DNA from: Clostridium algifaecis
GTDB lineage: Bacteria > Bacillota > Clostridia > Clostridiales > Clostridiaceae
Reading direction: 5' to 3'
DNA: 64,000 nucleotides
Assembly: GCF_017874415.1 (NCBI RefSeq)
Contig: NZ_JAGGLM010000001.1
Location: 457,598-521,597 of the forward strand
Each line of letters begins with the position of its first letter. Positions within the stretch are counted from its first letter, which is position 1. The position numbers were made by a program, and so were the translations under genes. The notes under the pieces are model-generated. The model worked only from the letters and a program-made list of their open reading frames with translations, made no database searches and was not told the DNA's origin. Positions 27,649 through 36,182 of the stretch are shown here, piece by piece.

Positions 27649-27678
27649 ATCTAATTATTCAATTGTGATTTCAAATAA

Positions 27679-28092
27679 TTAATCAACAGTTTTTAAAAAT
27701 ACTGCATATTGTCTATCCGCTACCATGATATGCTGAGTAATCCACTGTGATAAAAACTCTATAATCTCTAATATTACTTTTCTTTGATTGTCATCTAAGT
27801 CTTCTCTAGAAGCTACTTCATTTATTTTATATATATAAAATCCATGTTCTTCTTCTTGCTCATGGATATGACCATAGTTATATTTTTTTAGCATATTTTC
27901 TTCATATTCAAAATGATATTTTGTATAATCTAAAAGTTCATCGATTATTGTCATTATTTCATCATATCTATCATATCCATCATCTAATATTGCAATATCA
28001 TATGCTTTCTTTCCTATTGCCATAAGTTGTTTATGCTGATTATCAATTTCCTCAATATTTAAGCTATACTTTTCATTCCATTCAAATGCCAT
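27679..28092 (-). CDS. Bacteriohemerythrin
   Basis: 137-aa single-domain hemerythrin, a four-helix bundle binding O2 (or NO) at a non-haem diiron site. The ligand set is complete: His in EEIDNQHKQL, His and Glu in YHFEYEENML, His in EQEEEHGFY, His in WITQHIMVAD and the closing Asp in VADRQYA. Length fits soluble oxygen-scavenging proteins of anaerobes. The ATG at 28092 is preferred, with GAGAGGCG just upstream; an ATG six codons earlier overlaps this site. It is divergent from the cupin/hemerythrin pair, and all three may serve oxygen or nitrosative stress. Confidence 0.92.
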   Translation of the reverse strand: MAFEWNEKYSLNIEEIDNQHKQLMAIGKKAYDIAILDDGYDRYDEIMTIIDELLDYTKYHFEYEENMLKKYNYGHIHEQEEEHGFYIYKINEVASREDLDDNQRKVILEIIEFLSQWITQHIMVADRQYAVFLKTVD

Positions 28093-28245
28093 TTTATTCG
28101 CCTCTCTCATTTAATAATAACTGTTATTATTAAATAAATTTTATCAAATATATTCGATAAATGCAAGTATATATTATAAATTTAGAATTACTTTCACAAA
28201 TAAATTTTTGATGAATAAAACAACTAAAAATAGGATTTAATTAAT

Positions 28246-28285
28246 CATTTAGTCATAAGCTTTACTAAATGGTAACATAAGTTAC
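28246..28285. promoter_or_regulatory. Two dyads upstream of cupin-hemerythrin promoter
   Basis: CATTTAGT / ACTAAATG (28246-28253 and 28264-28271) and, directly after it, GTAAC-ATAA-GTTAC (28272-28285). The second dyad ends 5 bp before the -35 element and is centred about 46 bp ahead of the expected transcription start, a position typical of Crp/Fnr-type activators. The factor is not identified. Confidence 0.5.
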
Positions 28286-28290
28286 ATACT

Positions 28291-28318
28291 TTTACCACTA
28301 ATAGACGTATACTATGAT
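28291..28318 (+). promoter_or_regulatory. Promoter of cupin-hemerythrin pair
   Basis: -35 TTTACC (28291-28296), 16-bp spacer, -10 TATGAT (28313-28318), 24 bp before the cupin ATG. The weak -35 fits an activator-dependent promoter. Confidence 0.5.
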
Positions 28319-28342
28319 TAAGAAATTTAAGGAGGTAAAAAT

Positions 28343-28678
28343 ATGAATAGCTTAATTAAAAATATAGAATTTTCAAAGGTAATTAATCTACAAAACTTAA
28401 TATCATATCAGGAAAGCCAGGTTATAAGTAGAACTATTGCCCAGATACCTTCTGCAAATATTACTCTATTCTCACTGGATAAAGGAGAAGGTATAAGCAC
28501 ACATGTAACTTCTGGAGACGCTATGGTTCAAATATTGGATGGTACAGCTGAAATTACAATAGGCAATGATATTTTTACTGTTAAGGCAGGTGAAACAATA
28601 ATAATGCCTTCTGATATTCCTCATGGACTTGAAGCTCCTGAAAGGTTTAAAATGCTTCTAACTGTCATAAAACGCTAA
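28343..28678 (+). CDS. Small cupin-domain protein
   Basis: 111-aa protein made of one conserved beta barrel. Cupin motif 1 is GEGISTHVTSGDAMVQILDG (metal-binding His reduced to one clear His) and motif 2 is GETIIMPSDIPHGLEA with the His before the end. The first about 35 residues form a helical extension. Such small cupins occur beside redox or stress genes; the ligand is unknown. GGAGG lies 8 nt before the ATG. The hemerythrin-like gene follows after about 27 bp, so they share a transcript. Confidence 0.85.
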   Translation: MNSLIKNIEFSKVINLQNLISYQESQVISRTIAQIPSANITLFSLDKGEGISTHVTSGDAMVQILDGTAEITIGNDIFTVKAGETIIMPSDIPHGLEAPERFKMLLTVIKR

Positions 28679-28705
28679 ATAATACTTTTTGATGAGGTGA
28701 TTATC

Positions 28706-29110
28706 GTGGATGTTAAAAATCTTAAAAGACAACATAGTGAAATCATGCATTTAGCTACTTATATATTAAATAATATTGAAAAATCTACTGTAGAACAAAA
28801 TGTTCATGAAATTGTTAAAAGTATAAATACTATCACCGGTAAACTTAAAATACATTTATTAAATGAGGATAAATATTTGTATCCACAACTTTTAAAAAGT
28901 TCAAACATAGAATTAAATACATTTGGTAAAAAATATTATGAAGAAATGAAAAAAGTTACTGAAGTGTATGAAAATTATAAATTAAAATATAATACTGTTA
29001 GCAAGATTGAACAAAATGTAAGTAATTTTAATAAAGATACAAAACAAGTGTTTAAATTATTATCAAATAGAGTGGATAAAGAGGAAAAAGAATTATATTC
29101 ATTATTATGA
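28706..29110 (+). CDS. Hemerythrin-domain (HHE) protein
   Basis: 134-aa helical protein with the HHE cation-binding pattern: His in LKRQHSEIMHLA, His and Glu in LKIHLLNEDKYLYPQL, and a final KEEKELYSLL. The domain resembles those of the Ric/ScdA iron-sulfur-repair group without their N-terminal part. It may bind iron and sense or detoxify O2 or NO. The GTG at 28706 is preferred with GAGGTG upstream; an earlier GTG at 28697 is within the site. It is the second gene after the cupin. Confidence 0.75.
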   Translation: MDVKNLKRQHSEIMHLATYILNNIEKSTVEQNVHEIVKSINTITGKLKIHLLNEDKYLYPQLLKSSNIELNTFGKKYYEEMKKVTEVYENYKLKYNTVSKIEQNVSNFNKDTKQVFKLLSNRVDKEEKELYSLL

Positions 29111-29214
29111 TAATTTAGCTTTTCTTCTTCAAATTCAATTAGTAGCTATTCCAGATGTTAAAAGGTTAAAGCATTTAACAAAATTTCACTTTTTTCTAAA
29201 ACAAATTAAAATAG

Positions 29215-29258
29215 GGCTATGTCTCCGATGATTTTTAGCCATTTTGTGAGACATAGAC
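29215..29258. repeat. Dispersed hairpin repeat, copy B
   Basis: CTATGTCTC (29217-29225) pairs with GAGACATAG (29248-29256); the loop contains GATTTTTAGCCATTTTG. Both arms and loop match copy A at 16601-16644 with small changes. It lies between the convergent hemerythrin and histidine-kinase genes. Confidence 0.65.
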
Positions 29259-29285
29259 TCTTTGTTAAAATGCACTCAATAAATA

Positions 29286-30668
29286 TTATTTATTCGATAT
29301 ATCCAACGGTATTTTTAATACTACCCTTGCGCCGCCAATTTCTTCAGAATTAGATAGTTCCATAAAGCCTCCGTGCAGCTTTATAAATGAATTTGTAATA
29401 AATAATCCCATGCCATAATGATTCTTTGAATTTCTACTCTTATCTCCTCTATAAAACTGTTCTGCTGCAGATTTTAAATCTTCCTTTGAAAATCCATTTC
29501 CGCTGTCTTCAATTACAAATTCAAGTACTTTTTCACATCCACAAATCTTAAAGATGAGTTTACCATATTTAGGAGAATACTCAATTGCATTTGAAATAAC
29601 ATTCATAATAGCTCTGTATAAAAGTTCCTCGTCTGCATAGAAAAAGTCAGGTATATTTTCCACATTATTTATGAGTTCAAGGTTTTTTTCAGTAGTCAGG
29701 GCCTTTTCCTTATCTACAATTTTTTTAAAAAATACTTTAGTCTCTATTTCAGCTGGTTTTAAAATGAGCATATCCTCTGACTTTGTCATATCTATAAGCA
29801 ATCTTAAATATTTCTGAATTTCATCTGCACTTTTTAAAATATAATCATTGCATTTTATATTGTAAGCTTCAGTGCTGCTTTCTTTAATTAATTCTGCATT
29901 TCCCTTTATTATAGTAAGTGGTGTTTTTATATCATGTGCCAGTGCAGAAATCTGATTTTTTCTTGATTTTTCTATATCCCACTGATTTTCTAAAGACTCT
30001 TTTAAGGCATTTTTCATATCATTTAAAGAATCAATGACTTCTTCAATTTCACGAATGCTTGAATGTTTTGGTTCAAAGTTAAGATCTTTTCTTTTTATGT
30101 TATCTGACACTTCAATTAAGATTTTCATCTCTTTAGAAATATATCTGGCAAATACTACAGATAGTAGAACTACTTCTCCTACAAAGAGCAACACAAATAG
30201 AACAACTCCAAATGATCCTGCATTTAGTAAATATTTTCTAAGCAATGGACTATTAAATTGTGTCTTAATAGAATATTGTACAATACAAATATCTTTTTTC
30301 CTATAAAACGCCTTATAAAAACGATCTCCAAATATATTATTTTGATTATTTTTTATAGCAGTCCATGCTTCTTCAGATTGTTTAACTGTAAAATTTCCAT
30401 AGAGCATATTTCCTCCTTTATTATATACACCATAATTACAGCCTTCAGGTATTAAATTTTTATTCACCTTATCTACTTTCAAAATTGCGCTATTGTTTTC
30501 CTCAAGTTTTTGCTCAGAGTAATTAGCAGGTAATATAATATGGTTTTCAATCATTATAGTAAATAAAAATAAATATACTGTTATAAGTAAAATTGTTGCA
30601 AGACCGAAGTATAAAATATACCTGATAAATATACATTTTAAACTTTTTTTACCTCTTATTAAACCCAT
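29286..30668 (-). CDS. Sensor histidine kinase of antimicrobial-peptide resistance system (CprK-like)
   Basis: Histidine kinase of about 460 aa. Two membrane helices (about 15-38 and 140-160 region) enclose a small outside loop of roughly 100 residues, then a HAMP-like segment, DHp helix with the phospho-accepting His in SALAHDIKTPLTIIKG, and a GHKL ATPase (VISNAIEYSPKYG, EDSGNGFSKEDL, GMGLFITNSF). Kinases of this topology next to lantibiotic-type ABC transporters (NisK, SpaK, CprK) detect cationic peptides. The likely ATG is at 30668, overlapping the end of the regulator gene by 10 bp; a TTG six codons earlier is possible. Confidence 0.87.
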   Translation of the reverse strand: MGLIRGKKSLKCIFIRYILYFGLATILLITVYLFLFTIMIENHIILPANYSEQKLEENNSAILKVDKVNKNLIPEGCNYGVYNKGGNMLYGNFTVKQSEEAWTAIKNNQNNIFGDRFYKAFYRKKDICIVQYSIKTQFNSPLLRKYLLNAGSFGVVLFVLLFVGEVVLLSVVFARYISKEMKILIEVSDNIKRKDLNFEPKHSSIREIEEVIDSLNDMKNALKESLENQWDIEKSRKNQISALAHDIKTPLTIIKGNAELIKESSTEAYNIKCNDYILKSADEIQKYLRLLIDMTKSEDMLILKPAEIETKVFFKKIVDKEKALTTEKNLELINNVENIPDFFYADEELLYRAIMNVISNAIEYSPKYGKLIFKICGCEKVLEFVIEDSGNGFSKEDLKSAAEQFYRGDKSRNSKNHYGMGLFITNSFIKLHGGFMELSNSEEIGGARVVLKIPLDISNK

Positions 30669-31318
30669 TTGTATCCAATCCCCCAAACTGTTTCAATTGG
30701 AGAACAGCCTACCTTACCAAACTTTGCCCTTATATTCTTTATATGTTCGACAATGGCTGAACTATCACTTTCACCATCAAATCCAAATATGGCTTCATAT
30801 ATCTTTTCTTTTGAAAATACTTGTCCATGATTTATGGCAAGGAATTCACTGATTTCATATTCGCTCTTTGTCAGATGAATAAGCTTGTCTTCTACAAATG
30901 CTTCTTTTGCTGAAAGCTTGAACTTTACTCCAGATACAACAAAACTATTGTGTTTTTCCCTGTGTTCCCTTCTAAGGTGTGCTGCTACTCTTGAGCGAAG
31001 CTCATTAATTCCAAATGGCTTCGTAATGTAATCATCGCCGCCCATACCAAGCCCCTTTACAATGTCTTCTTCCATAGTCTTTGCAGTTAAGAATAAGATA
31101 GGACAATCTACTAAATCACGAATACTCTTGCAAAGGGTAAAGCCATCTATATTTGGCATCATAACATCAAGTAAAATCAAGTCATAATCCATGCATTTCT
31201 CAACAGGAAATGTTGAAAAATCACTAACAGTAGTAACACTATGACCTTCTCTTGAAAGTGCTGCTTTTATAATTTCAAGAATACCTTCTTCATCATCAAC
31301 TGCAAGTACATTTGCCAT
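30659..31318 (-). CDS. OmpR-family response regulator (CprR-like)
   Basis: 219-aa two-component response regulator. The receiver domain has the acidic pair in AVDDEEGIL, phospho-Asp in DLILLDVMMPNIDG and Lys in DDYITKPFGINEL. The C-terminal winged helix shows LTKSEYEISEFLAINHGQVFSKEKI and WGIGYKWV. It forms one operon with the kinase (overlap) and the upstream ABC transporter genes, which it most likely activates when cationic peptides are sensed. Confidence 0.9.
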   Translation of the reverse strand: MANVLAVDDEEGILEIIKAALSREGHSVTTVSDFSTFPVEKCMDYDLILLDVMMPNIDGFTLCKSIRDLVDCPILFLTAKTMEEDIVKGLGMGGDDYITKPFGINELRSRVAAHLRREHREKHNSFVVSGVKFKLSAKEAFVEDKLIHLTKSEYEISEFLAINHGQVFSKEKIYEAIFGFDGESDSSAIVEHIKNIRAKFGKVGCSPIETVWGIGYKWV

Positions 31319-31332
31319 AATATCGCTTCCTT

Positions 31333-32085
31333 TTAATTTTCACTTCTTCCCTCAAAATAGTTATACCATAAAAAACTTACTAAAAGTAGTAAAATAGTTG
31401 CAGCCAGACAAATATATATTCCACTTTTAAATTCATTCATTAAAAATAAATTCTTACCGTTATCAATTTTTAAAGTAATATAATAACCAGGTATTCTACA
31501 GCCCCAGCTGCATGGAAACCATTTCCAAAATATATCTCCAAGTCCTGTAATCATAAGTGCTGTAATCAAGCTTTCTACTATTCCAAGTCCTATAGAAGCT
31601 CCACTTCCAAATCTAAAACTGCACAATAAATGTAATAAATATGAAAAAATTTCACAAAACAACAAAATTAAAATTATCTTTTCATAAAAAACAGCACTAA
31701 ATACATTTTCATGAGCCAAAAATTCTAATCCCAAACCTAAAATACCAATAGCAGTAATTAGAGAACCTAATCCCATAATTAGTAACATACACAATTTGCT
31801 GAAAAACTTGAGCATTTTATGTCTTGCCATCAAAAGTTCCTGAAAATTTCCTGCATCAGCTTCTTGCTCTACAGTCATGGCACATACAACGCCAATTATT
31901 AGTGGAAATCCCATTGATAAAACTTGTATATACAATCCTATTTTATCTGAAATTAAAGGAGAAGCTGTGTAGTATGCTACAAACATCACTGAAATTAATA
32001 TAGGAACTACAACATGTATCCACATTATTGAAGTACGTCGTATCTTTTGAAAATCTGATTTTATAAATTTAAAAAGCATTCCCAT
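31333..32085 (-). CDS. Lantibiotic-immunity-type ABC permease (CprC/MutG-like)
   Basis: 250-aa membrane protein with six predicted helices, one of a pair of permeases. The pattern with hydrophilic start SDFQKIRRTSIMWIHVVVP and inner ICAMTVEQEADAGNFQELL matches the MutG/SpaG/EpiG group. The ATG at 32085 is preferred with AGGAGG upstream; an ATG eight codons earlier overlaps it. The upstream permease ends one base ahead, so they are translationally coupled. Together with the ATPase it would expel or detach cationic antimicrobial peptides from the membrane. Confidence 0.85.
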   Translation of the reverse strand: MGMLFKFIKSDFQKIRRTSIMWIHVVVPILISVMFVAYYTASPLISDKIGLYIQVLSMGFPLIIGVVCAMTVEQEADAGNFQELLMARHKMLKFFSKLCMLLIMGLGSLITAIGILGLGLEFLAHENVFSAVFYEKIILILLFCEIFSYLLHLLCSFRFGSGASIGLGIVESLITALMITGLGDIFWKWFPCSWGCRIPGYYITLKIDNGKNLFLMNEFKSGIYICLAATILLLLVSFLWYNYFEGRSEN

Positions 32086-32086
32086 A

Positions 32087-32839
32087 TTACTTTGCCTCCT
32101 GTCCCTCATACCATTTTGCAGTTAAAATCGTAAGTATGGCAAATAAAACTAATGTAATTATAATTCCAGGCAAAATAACACTACTTGATAATAGCTCTGA
32201 TCTGAACGTAGTACTTCCTTGAACAGCTGGAAGCCCATTTGGGAGAACCTTTATAATCGGACACATTAACCTTGATGGAACTGCATATGGTATTATCCAC
32301 ATCACATCTTTAACAGCAAGTATTATTCCTAATATAAGGTAAGTAATAATATTAATTAATATTGTTGGAAACATTCCAATTTTACTTCCTAAAAATAGGC
32401 AAAGTGGTATCTGCCATAAAAAAGTTACAATCAAAACCAGGCTTCCTAATACTGCGTTTGTAATTGGAATTATTCCTAGTTTTCCAAAATGTAAAACATC
32501 ACCAATGATTACACTTCCAATTAAATGAATTATAGAAGCAAAAGCAATCATAAGCATGCATACAAGTACTTTAGATATCCACACTTTTTTAAGATCTATT
32601 GGAAGTGAAAGCACTGCCATGTTTTTCATTTTTTTATCTTTGACAGCAGCTAAAGTGCATAACAAAGATACCATTCCAGGAAGCAGCATCGAATACCACC
32701 AGTTATAAGAATCTATTTCAAAATACGCAGGTGTTAATCCCAGTGGAAAAAGTATTGCAAAAATTGGTGCCAGAAAAATAAGCTTTCCTATAAATGTATG
32801 CTTTGTTTTCAAATATTCTGATTTAAAATAAGCCCCCAT
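32087..32839 (-). CDS. Lantibiotic-immunity-type ABC permease (CprB/MutE-like)
   Basis: 250-aa membrane protein, six helices, of the MutE/SpaE/EpiE group: N-terminus FKSEYLKTKHTFIGKLIFLAP, inner segment YNWWYSMLLPGMVSLLCTLA followed by VKDKKMKNMAVLSLP. The ATG at 32839 is preferred because GGAAGGTGA lies just upstream inside the ATPase gene; there is one base between the ATPase stop and this start. It pairs with the next permease to form the membrane part of the transporter. Confidence 0.85.
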   Translation of the reverse strand: MGAYFKSEYLKTKHTFIGKLIFLAPIFAILFPLGLTPAYFEIDSYNWWYSMLLPGMVSLLCTLAAVKDKKMKNMAVLSLPIDLKKVWISKVLVCMLMIAFASIIHLIGSVIIGDVLHFGKLGIIPITNAVLGSLVLIVTFLWQIPLCLFLGSKIGMFPTILINIITYLILGIILAVKDVMWIIPYAVPSRLMCPIIKVLPNGLPAVQGSTTFRSELLSSSVILPGIIITLVLFAILTILTAKWYEGQEAK

Positions 32840-32840
32840 A

Positions 32841-33548
32841 TTATTCACCTTCCTTCCTATATTTTCCCGCAACTTCTATAAATAGTTTTTCAAGGTCTTC
32901 TCCCTTTTTCATATCTCCCTCATATCCTAAAATTCCACCTGAAATAATTCCAATTTCGTGAGCTACCTGCTCAACTTCACTTAATATGTGACTTGACAGT
33001 ATTACCGTAATCCCTTGATTTGGAAAAGATCGAATCAATTCACGAAGTTCTTGTATACCAAAAGGATCTAGTCCATTAGTGGGTTCATCTAGAATTAAAA
33101 GCTTTGGATTGTTTAAAATAGCAATTGCAATTCCAAGTCTCTGCTTCATTCCCATAGAAAATTGATATGCTCTTTTTTTACCTGTATTCTTCAAGTCGAC
33201 TATATCAAGGACTTCATCAATTCTCTTATCAGACAGCCCTAAAACTGTTGTACGCACTTTTAAATTTTCCTTTGCAGTAAGATTTCCATAAAGAGGTGCA
33301 CCTTCAATTAAAGCTCCAACATTTCTTAAATCATTTCTACTCCACTTATGGCCATCAAACAAAATTTCTCCACTACTTGAACGCAGCATTCCGGTTATCA
33401 TCTTCAATGTTGTAGACTTTCCTGCTCCATTTGGTCCAAGCAATCCATAAATAGAATTTTTCTTGACTTTAAGTGATATGTTATTCACTGCCATTTGTCC
33501 TTTGAAATTTTTACAAAGATCTCTAGTCTCTAAAATTAAATCATTCAT
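32841..33548 (-). CDS. Lantibiotic-immunity-type ABC ATPase (CprA/MutF-like)
   Basis: 235-aa ABC ATPase: Walker A GPNGAGKSTTLK, Q-loop region, signature QFSMGMKQRLG, Walker B LLILDEPTNGLDP and H-loop in VILSSHIL. Its length and the GLLGPNGAGKST context fit the bacitracin/lantibiotic-protection subfamily. The ATG at 33548 is chosen as AGGAGG lies 9 nt upstream; an earlier ATG at 33566 lies outside. It opens a five-gene run (ATPase, two permeases, regulator, kinase). No lantibiotic precursor or modification gene is nearby, so this is self-standing resistance, like CprABC of C. difficile. Confidence 0.9.
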   Translation of the reverse strand: MNDLILETRDLCKNFKGQMAVNNISLKVKKNSIYGLLGPNGAGKSTTLKMITGMLRSSSGEILFDGHKWSRNDLRNVGALIEGAPLYGNLTAKENLKVRTTVLGLSDKRIDEVLDIVDLKNTGKKRAYQFSMGMKQRLGIAIAILNNPKLLILDEPTNGLDPFGIQELRELIRSFPNQGITVILSSHILSEVEQVAHEIGIISGGILGYEGDMKKGEDLEKLFIEVAGKYRKEGE

Positions 33549-33769
33549 TGTAATCGTCCTCCTCATTTAATTACATGATAATTCATAATTATAAGGATTT
33601 TATAAGGAATGAAAGAAGATGAACTTAAATTACTAAATTAAATATACTTTATTTAAAAACAGTTATTAATATTTAAAAAAATTATTGTGAAAGAATAAAC
33701 TTTAATTGTGAATTAAGTTTGGAGTAATAAGGTATGAAAGATCTTCATAAGAAAATTTATTATATAAAA

Positions 33770-33797
33770 ATCCCTTAGACTATAATATCTAAGGGAT
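33770..33797 (-). terminator. Terminator after cold-shock gene
   Basis: Perfect 10-bp stem ATCCCTTAGA / TCTAAGGGAT with an 8-base loop; on the minus strand followed by TTTTTAT. Confidence 0.9.
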
Positions 33798-33811
33798 AAA
33801 ATATTTGCTAA

Positions 33812-34009
33812 TTAAAGAATAGTAATATTTTCTGCTTGAGGTCCTTTTTGTCCTTCAGCTACATCATAAGTAACTTTCTGACCTTCTTCAAGTGTCTTAT
33901 AACCGTCTTTATTTATTTGGGAAAAATGTGCGAAAACATCTTTTCCATCTTCTCCTGTAATAAATCCAAATCCTTTGTCTGAATTAAACCATTTAACTGT
34001 ACCAGTCAT
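33812..34009 (-). CDS. Cold-shock protein (CspA family)
   Basis: 65-aa single cold-shock domain that binds single-stranded RNA or DNA. RNP1 is KGFGFIT and RNP2 is VFAHFSQI; the end [11 protein letters not shown] is the family's. The ATG at 34009 is preferred because GGAGG lies a few bases upstream, overlapping an earlier ATG at 34018. About 230 bp of AT-rich sequence lie before the next divergent gene, enough for the long 5' leader that csp mRNAs often have. Monocistronic, with its own terminator. Confidence 0.95.
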   Translation of the reverse strand: MTGTVKWFNSDKGFGFITGEDGKDVFAHFSQINKDGYKTLEEGQKVTYDVAEGQKGPQAENITIL

Positions 34010-34265
34010 ATACTGCATACCTCCGAAATTTTATTTTCTTAAACTCTTTGTAATAATCCACCAATAAAATTTCGATATTAATATATTTATAAGTATTAAT
34101 TGAAATATATCTGTGTGTTAATTAATTACGATTCATTTAAGCACTTATTACAATATCATATTTTATTATATAAAGCAAGTTATTTTTTAAAAATATTTAT
34201 ATAATGTAACTTAAGCAATAATTAATGAATATTATATTGTGTATCACTTTAGAGAGAGAATAATT

Positions 34266-34880
34266 ATGCAGATATTTTCCACCATAATATTTGTTTTATC
34301 AGTAAATACAGATAACTTTGTTGTTGGGTTATCCTATGGGATTAAAAAAATCAAAATAAAAATATTAAGTAATTTGTTAATAGGTTTGATATCCTCAATC
34401 GGTACAATATTATCCATGAAGATTGGCAAAATTATTACACAGTTTGTTCCTGCAAATTTAACTAACTTGTCAGGTAGTACTATATTGATTTTAATAGGAA
34501 TATGGTCAATTTTAGAAGAGTTCCACAAGAAAAAAAATATACCCATTAATAGAGAGAAAAATAGTTTATCTAAATTAGAAAATATTTTATCTAATCCTGA
34601 AAATGCAGATAAAGATACTTCAGGAAGCATAGATATCAAAGAGTCTATATATCTTGCTATAGCACTAACACTAAATAATGTAGGACTTGGAATAGGCGCC
34701 AGTATAGCAGGTCTAAATATACTATTTACTACAGTTTTAAATTTATTTATAAGCATTGCTGCAATAACCTTCGGATATACTGTAGGAAGTAAATACTTAT
34801 CTAATAAACTTGGCAAATATGCAGCTGTAATTTCGGGTTTCATCATTATACTTTTAGGTATTTATGAAATGATTAATTAA
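34266..34880 (+). CDS. ytaF: YtaF/MntP-family membrane protein
   Basis: 204-aa membrane protein with six helices in two similar halves. The repeated motif NTDNFVVGLSYG in helix 1 and LNNVGLGIGASIAG in the second half belongs to the YtaF branch of the MntP manganese-efflux superfamily; in the Mn exporters the motif has Asp, here the second copy has Asn-Asn. A loop of about 55 hydrophilic residues separates the halves. In Bacillus YtaF is a sporulation membrane protein. A metal-transport role is only inferred. The ATG at 34266 follows AGAGAGAG. Confidence 0.78.
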   Translation: MQIFSTIIFVLSVNTDNFVVGLSYGIKKIKIKILSNLLIGLISSIGTILSMKIGKIITQFVPANLTNLSGSTILILIGIWSILEEFHKKKNIPINREKNSLSKLENILSNPENADKDTSGSIDIKESIYLAIALTLNNVGLGIGASIAGLNILFTTVLNLFISIAAITFGYTVGSKYLSNKLGKYAAVISGFIIILLGIYEMIN

Positions 34881-34903
34881 ATTGTTATCTTAATTATATA
34901 AAA

Positions 34904-34941
34904 AAGAGTCACTTTATAATAAACTCATATAAAGGACTCTT
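34904..34941. terminator. Bidirectional terminator between ytaF and ldh
   Basis: AAGAGTC + CTTTAT pair with ATAAAG + GACTCTT (one bulged A), loop 11 bases; A- and T-runs outside. Ends both convergent genes. Confidence 0.8.
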
Positions 34942-34951
34942 AATAAATTTC

Positions 34952-35902
34952 TTATATACAAATATTAATTGAATTTAAAGATCCTTTAAGTTCTTTAGCC
35001 GAATTTTGAAATTGTAATTTTTCCTCAGTATTTAACGGTACTTCCAAAATTCTCTTTACACCTGTTGACCCTATTATAGAAGGTACTCCTATGTATATAT
35101 CACTTACATTATATTGTCCATCCAAGAATGATGATGTTGTCAATATAGAATTTTCATCTCTCAAAATTGCTTCTACAATTCTTCTCACAGCTAGTGATAC
35201 AGCATAATATGTTGCACCTTTTTTCTTTATAATTTCATAAGCTGCATTTTTTACATACTTATAGATTTCATATTTGAGAGAGCCATCACATTTTTTGCAT
35301 GAAACTTTGCAGTATTCATTAACATCCATACCAGCTATGTTTGTAAGACTCCACGTTGCTATTTCAGAATCTCCATGTTCACCCATAATATATGTATGGA
35401 TATTTCTTGTATCAATTTCAAAATGTTCACTCAACATATATCTGAATCTTGAAGTATCAAGAACAGTGCCTGAGCCTATAACCCTTTCTTTAGGAAATCC
35501 TGAAAATTTATATGTTATATATGTAAGCACATCTACAGGATTTGAAACAACAAGTAATATTGCATTGGGATTATACTTAACAACTTCTGGAGTTATGGAT
35601 TTGAATATATTATAATTTTTAGTTATTAGATCAAGCCTCGTTTCTCCTTGCTTCTGTGCTGCACCTGCAGTTATAATGATTATATCTGAATTTTTTGTAT
35701 CTTTATAATCACCTGATCTTATATCTACAGGTTTAACAAAAGCTGCACCGTGCGCCAAATCCATTGTTTCGCCTTCCGCTTTATCTCTATTTACATCAAC
35801 TATAATTATTTCAGATGCAAGTCCACCGTTCATTATGGCAAATGCGATAGATGAGCCTACAAATCCAGCCCCTATTATAGATATCTTTGTATTTTTATTC
35901 AT
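34952..35902 (-). CDS. ldh: L-lactate dehydrogenase
   Basis: 316-aa NAD-dependent L-lactate dehydrogenase reducing pyruvate to L-lactate with regeneration of NAD+. The Rossmann motif is [12 protein letters not shown]; the substrate Arg regions are in [10 protein letters not shown] and [14 protein letters not shown]; the catalytic His lies in [11 protein letters not shown]. Gln in KQGETRL marks lactate rather than malate specificity. Length is normal. It is monocistronic and followed by the shared terminator. No Rex box was identified upstream. Confidence 0.93.
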   Translation of the reverse strand: MNKNTKISIIGAGFVGSSIAFAIMNGGLASEIIIVDVNRDKAEGETMDLAHGAAFVKPVDIRSGDYKDTKNSDIIIITAGAAQKQGETRLDLITKNYNIFKSITPEVVKYNPNAILLVVSNPVDVLTYITYKFSGFPKERVIGSGTVLDTSRFRYMLSEHFEIDTRNIHTYIMGEHGDSEIATWSLTNIAGMDVNEYCKVSCKKCDGSLKYEIYKYVKNAAYEIIKKKGATYYAVSLAVRRIVEAILRDENSILTTSSFLDGQYNVSDIYIGVPSIIGSTGVKRILEVPLNTEEKLQFQNSAKELKGSLNSINICI

Positions 35903-36026
35903 TTTGCTACCTCCATTTTGTATTTATGATCTGTAAAAAACATATTTTTATTCATAAATAATATATTTTTTATTTGCATAAAAAAAATTTTTAAGGGAAA
36001 GCTTTTCTTAAAAGGAGTTGTTTTAT

Positions 36027-36182
36027 ATGTATGATGTAAAAATTGTTGAAGAATTACAGAAAAATAAAAATACATTAAGAGCTGATTGTATCTGCGATAG
36101 GTCATATTTCAAGCAGATACAATATTATAGTATGTTTGAATTAAAGTCCATCCATATACCTACAGAAAATCTTATAAAATAA
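36027..36182 (+). CDS. Small unlisted gene, 51 residues, unknown
   Basis: Reading frame of 51 codons (MYDVKIVEELQKNKNTLRAD ... ends ENLIK) with a textbook ribosome site AAGGAG 9 nt ahead of the ATG, in the gap between ldh and the GNAT gene. Composition is ordinary for this genome, with a CIC pair in DCICDRSYF and no hydrophobic helix. Its stop overlaps the convergent GNAT gene end by 11 bp. It is not similar to a family I recognise. Confidence 0.55.
   Translation: MYDVKIVEELQKNKNTLRADCICDRSYFKQIQYYSMFELKSIHIPTENLIK

Noticed and set aside
29286..33811. Lantibiotic biosynthesis cluster
   Set aside because: No precursor peptide, LanB/C/M or protease gene is present around the transporter, so it is resistance only.
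34334..34846. Minus-strand frame of 170 codons opposite ytaF
   Set aside because: Contained in ytaF; its Pro/Ile-rich content is what the complement of a membrane gene yields.
35899..36105. Minus-strand frame ending at ldh start
   Set aside because: No ribosome site, mostly Phe/Tyr/Lys, overlaps the better-supported 51-codon plus-strand gene.
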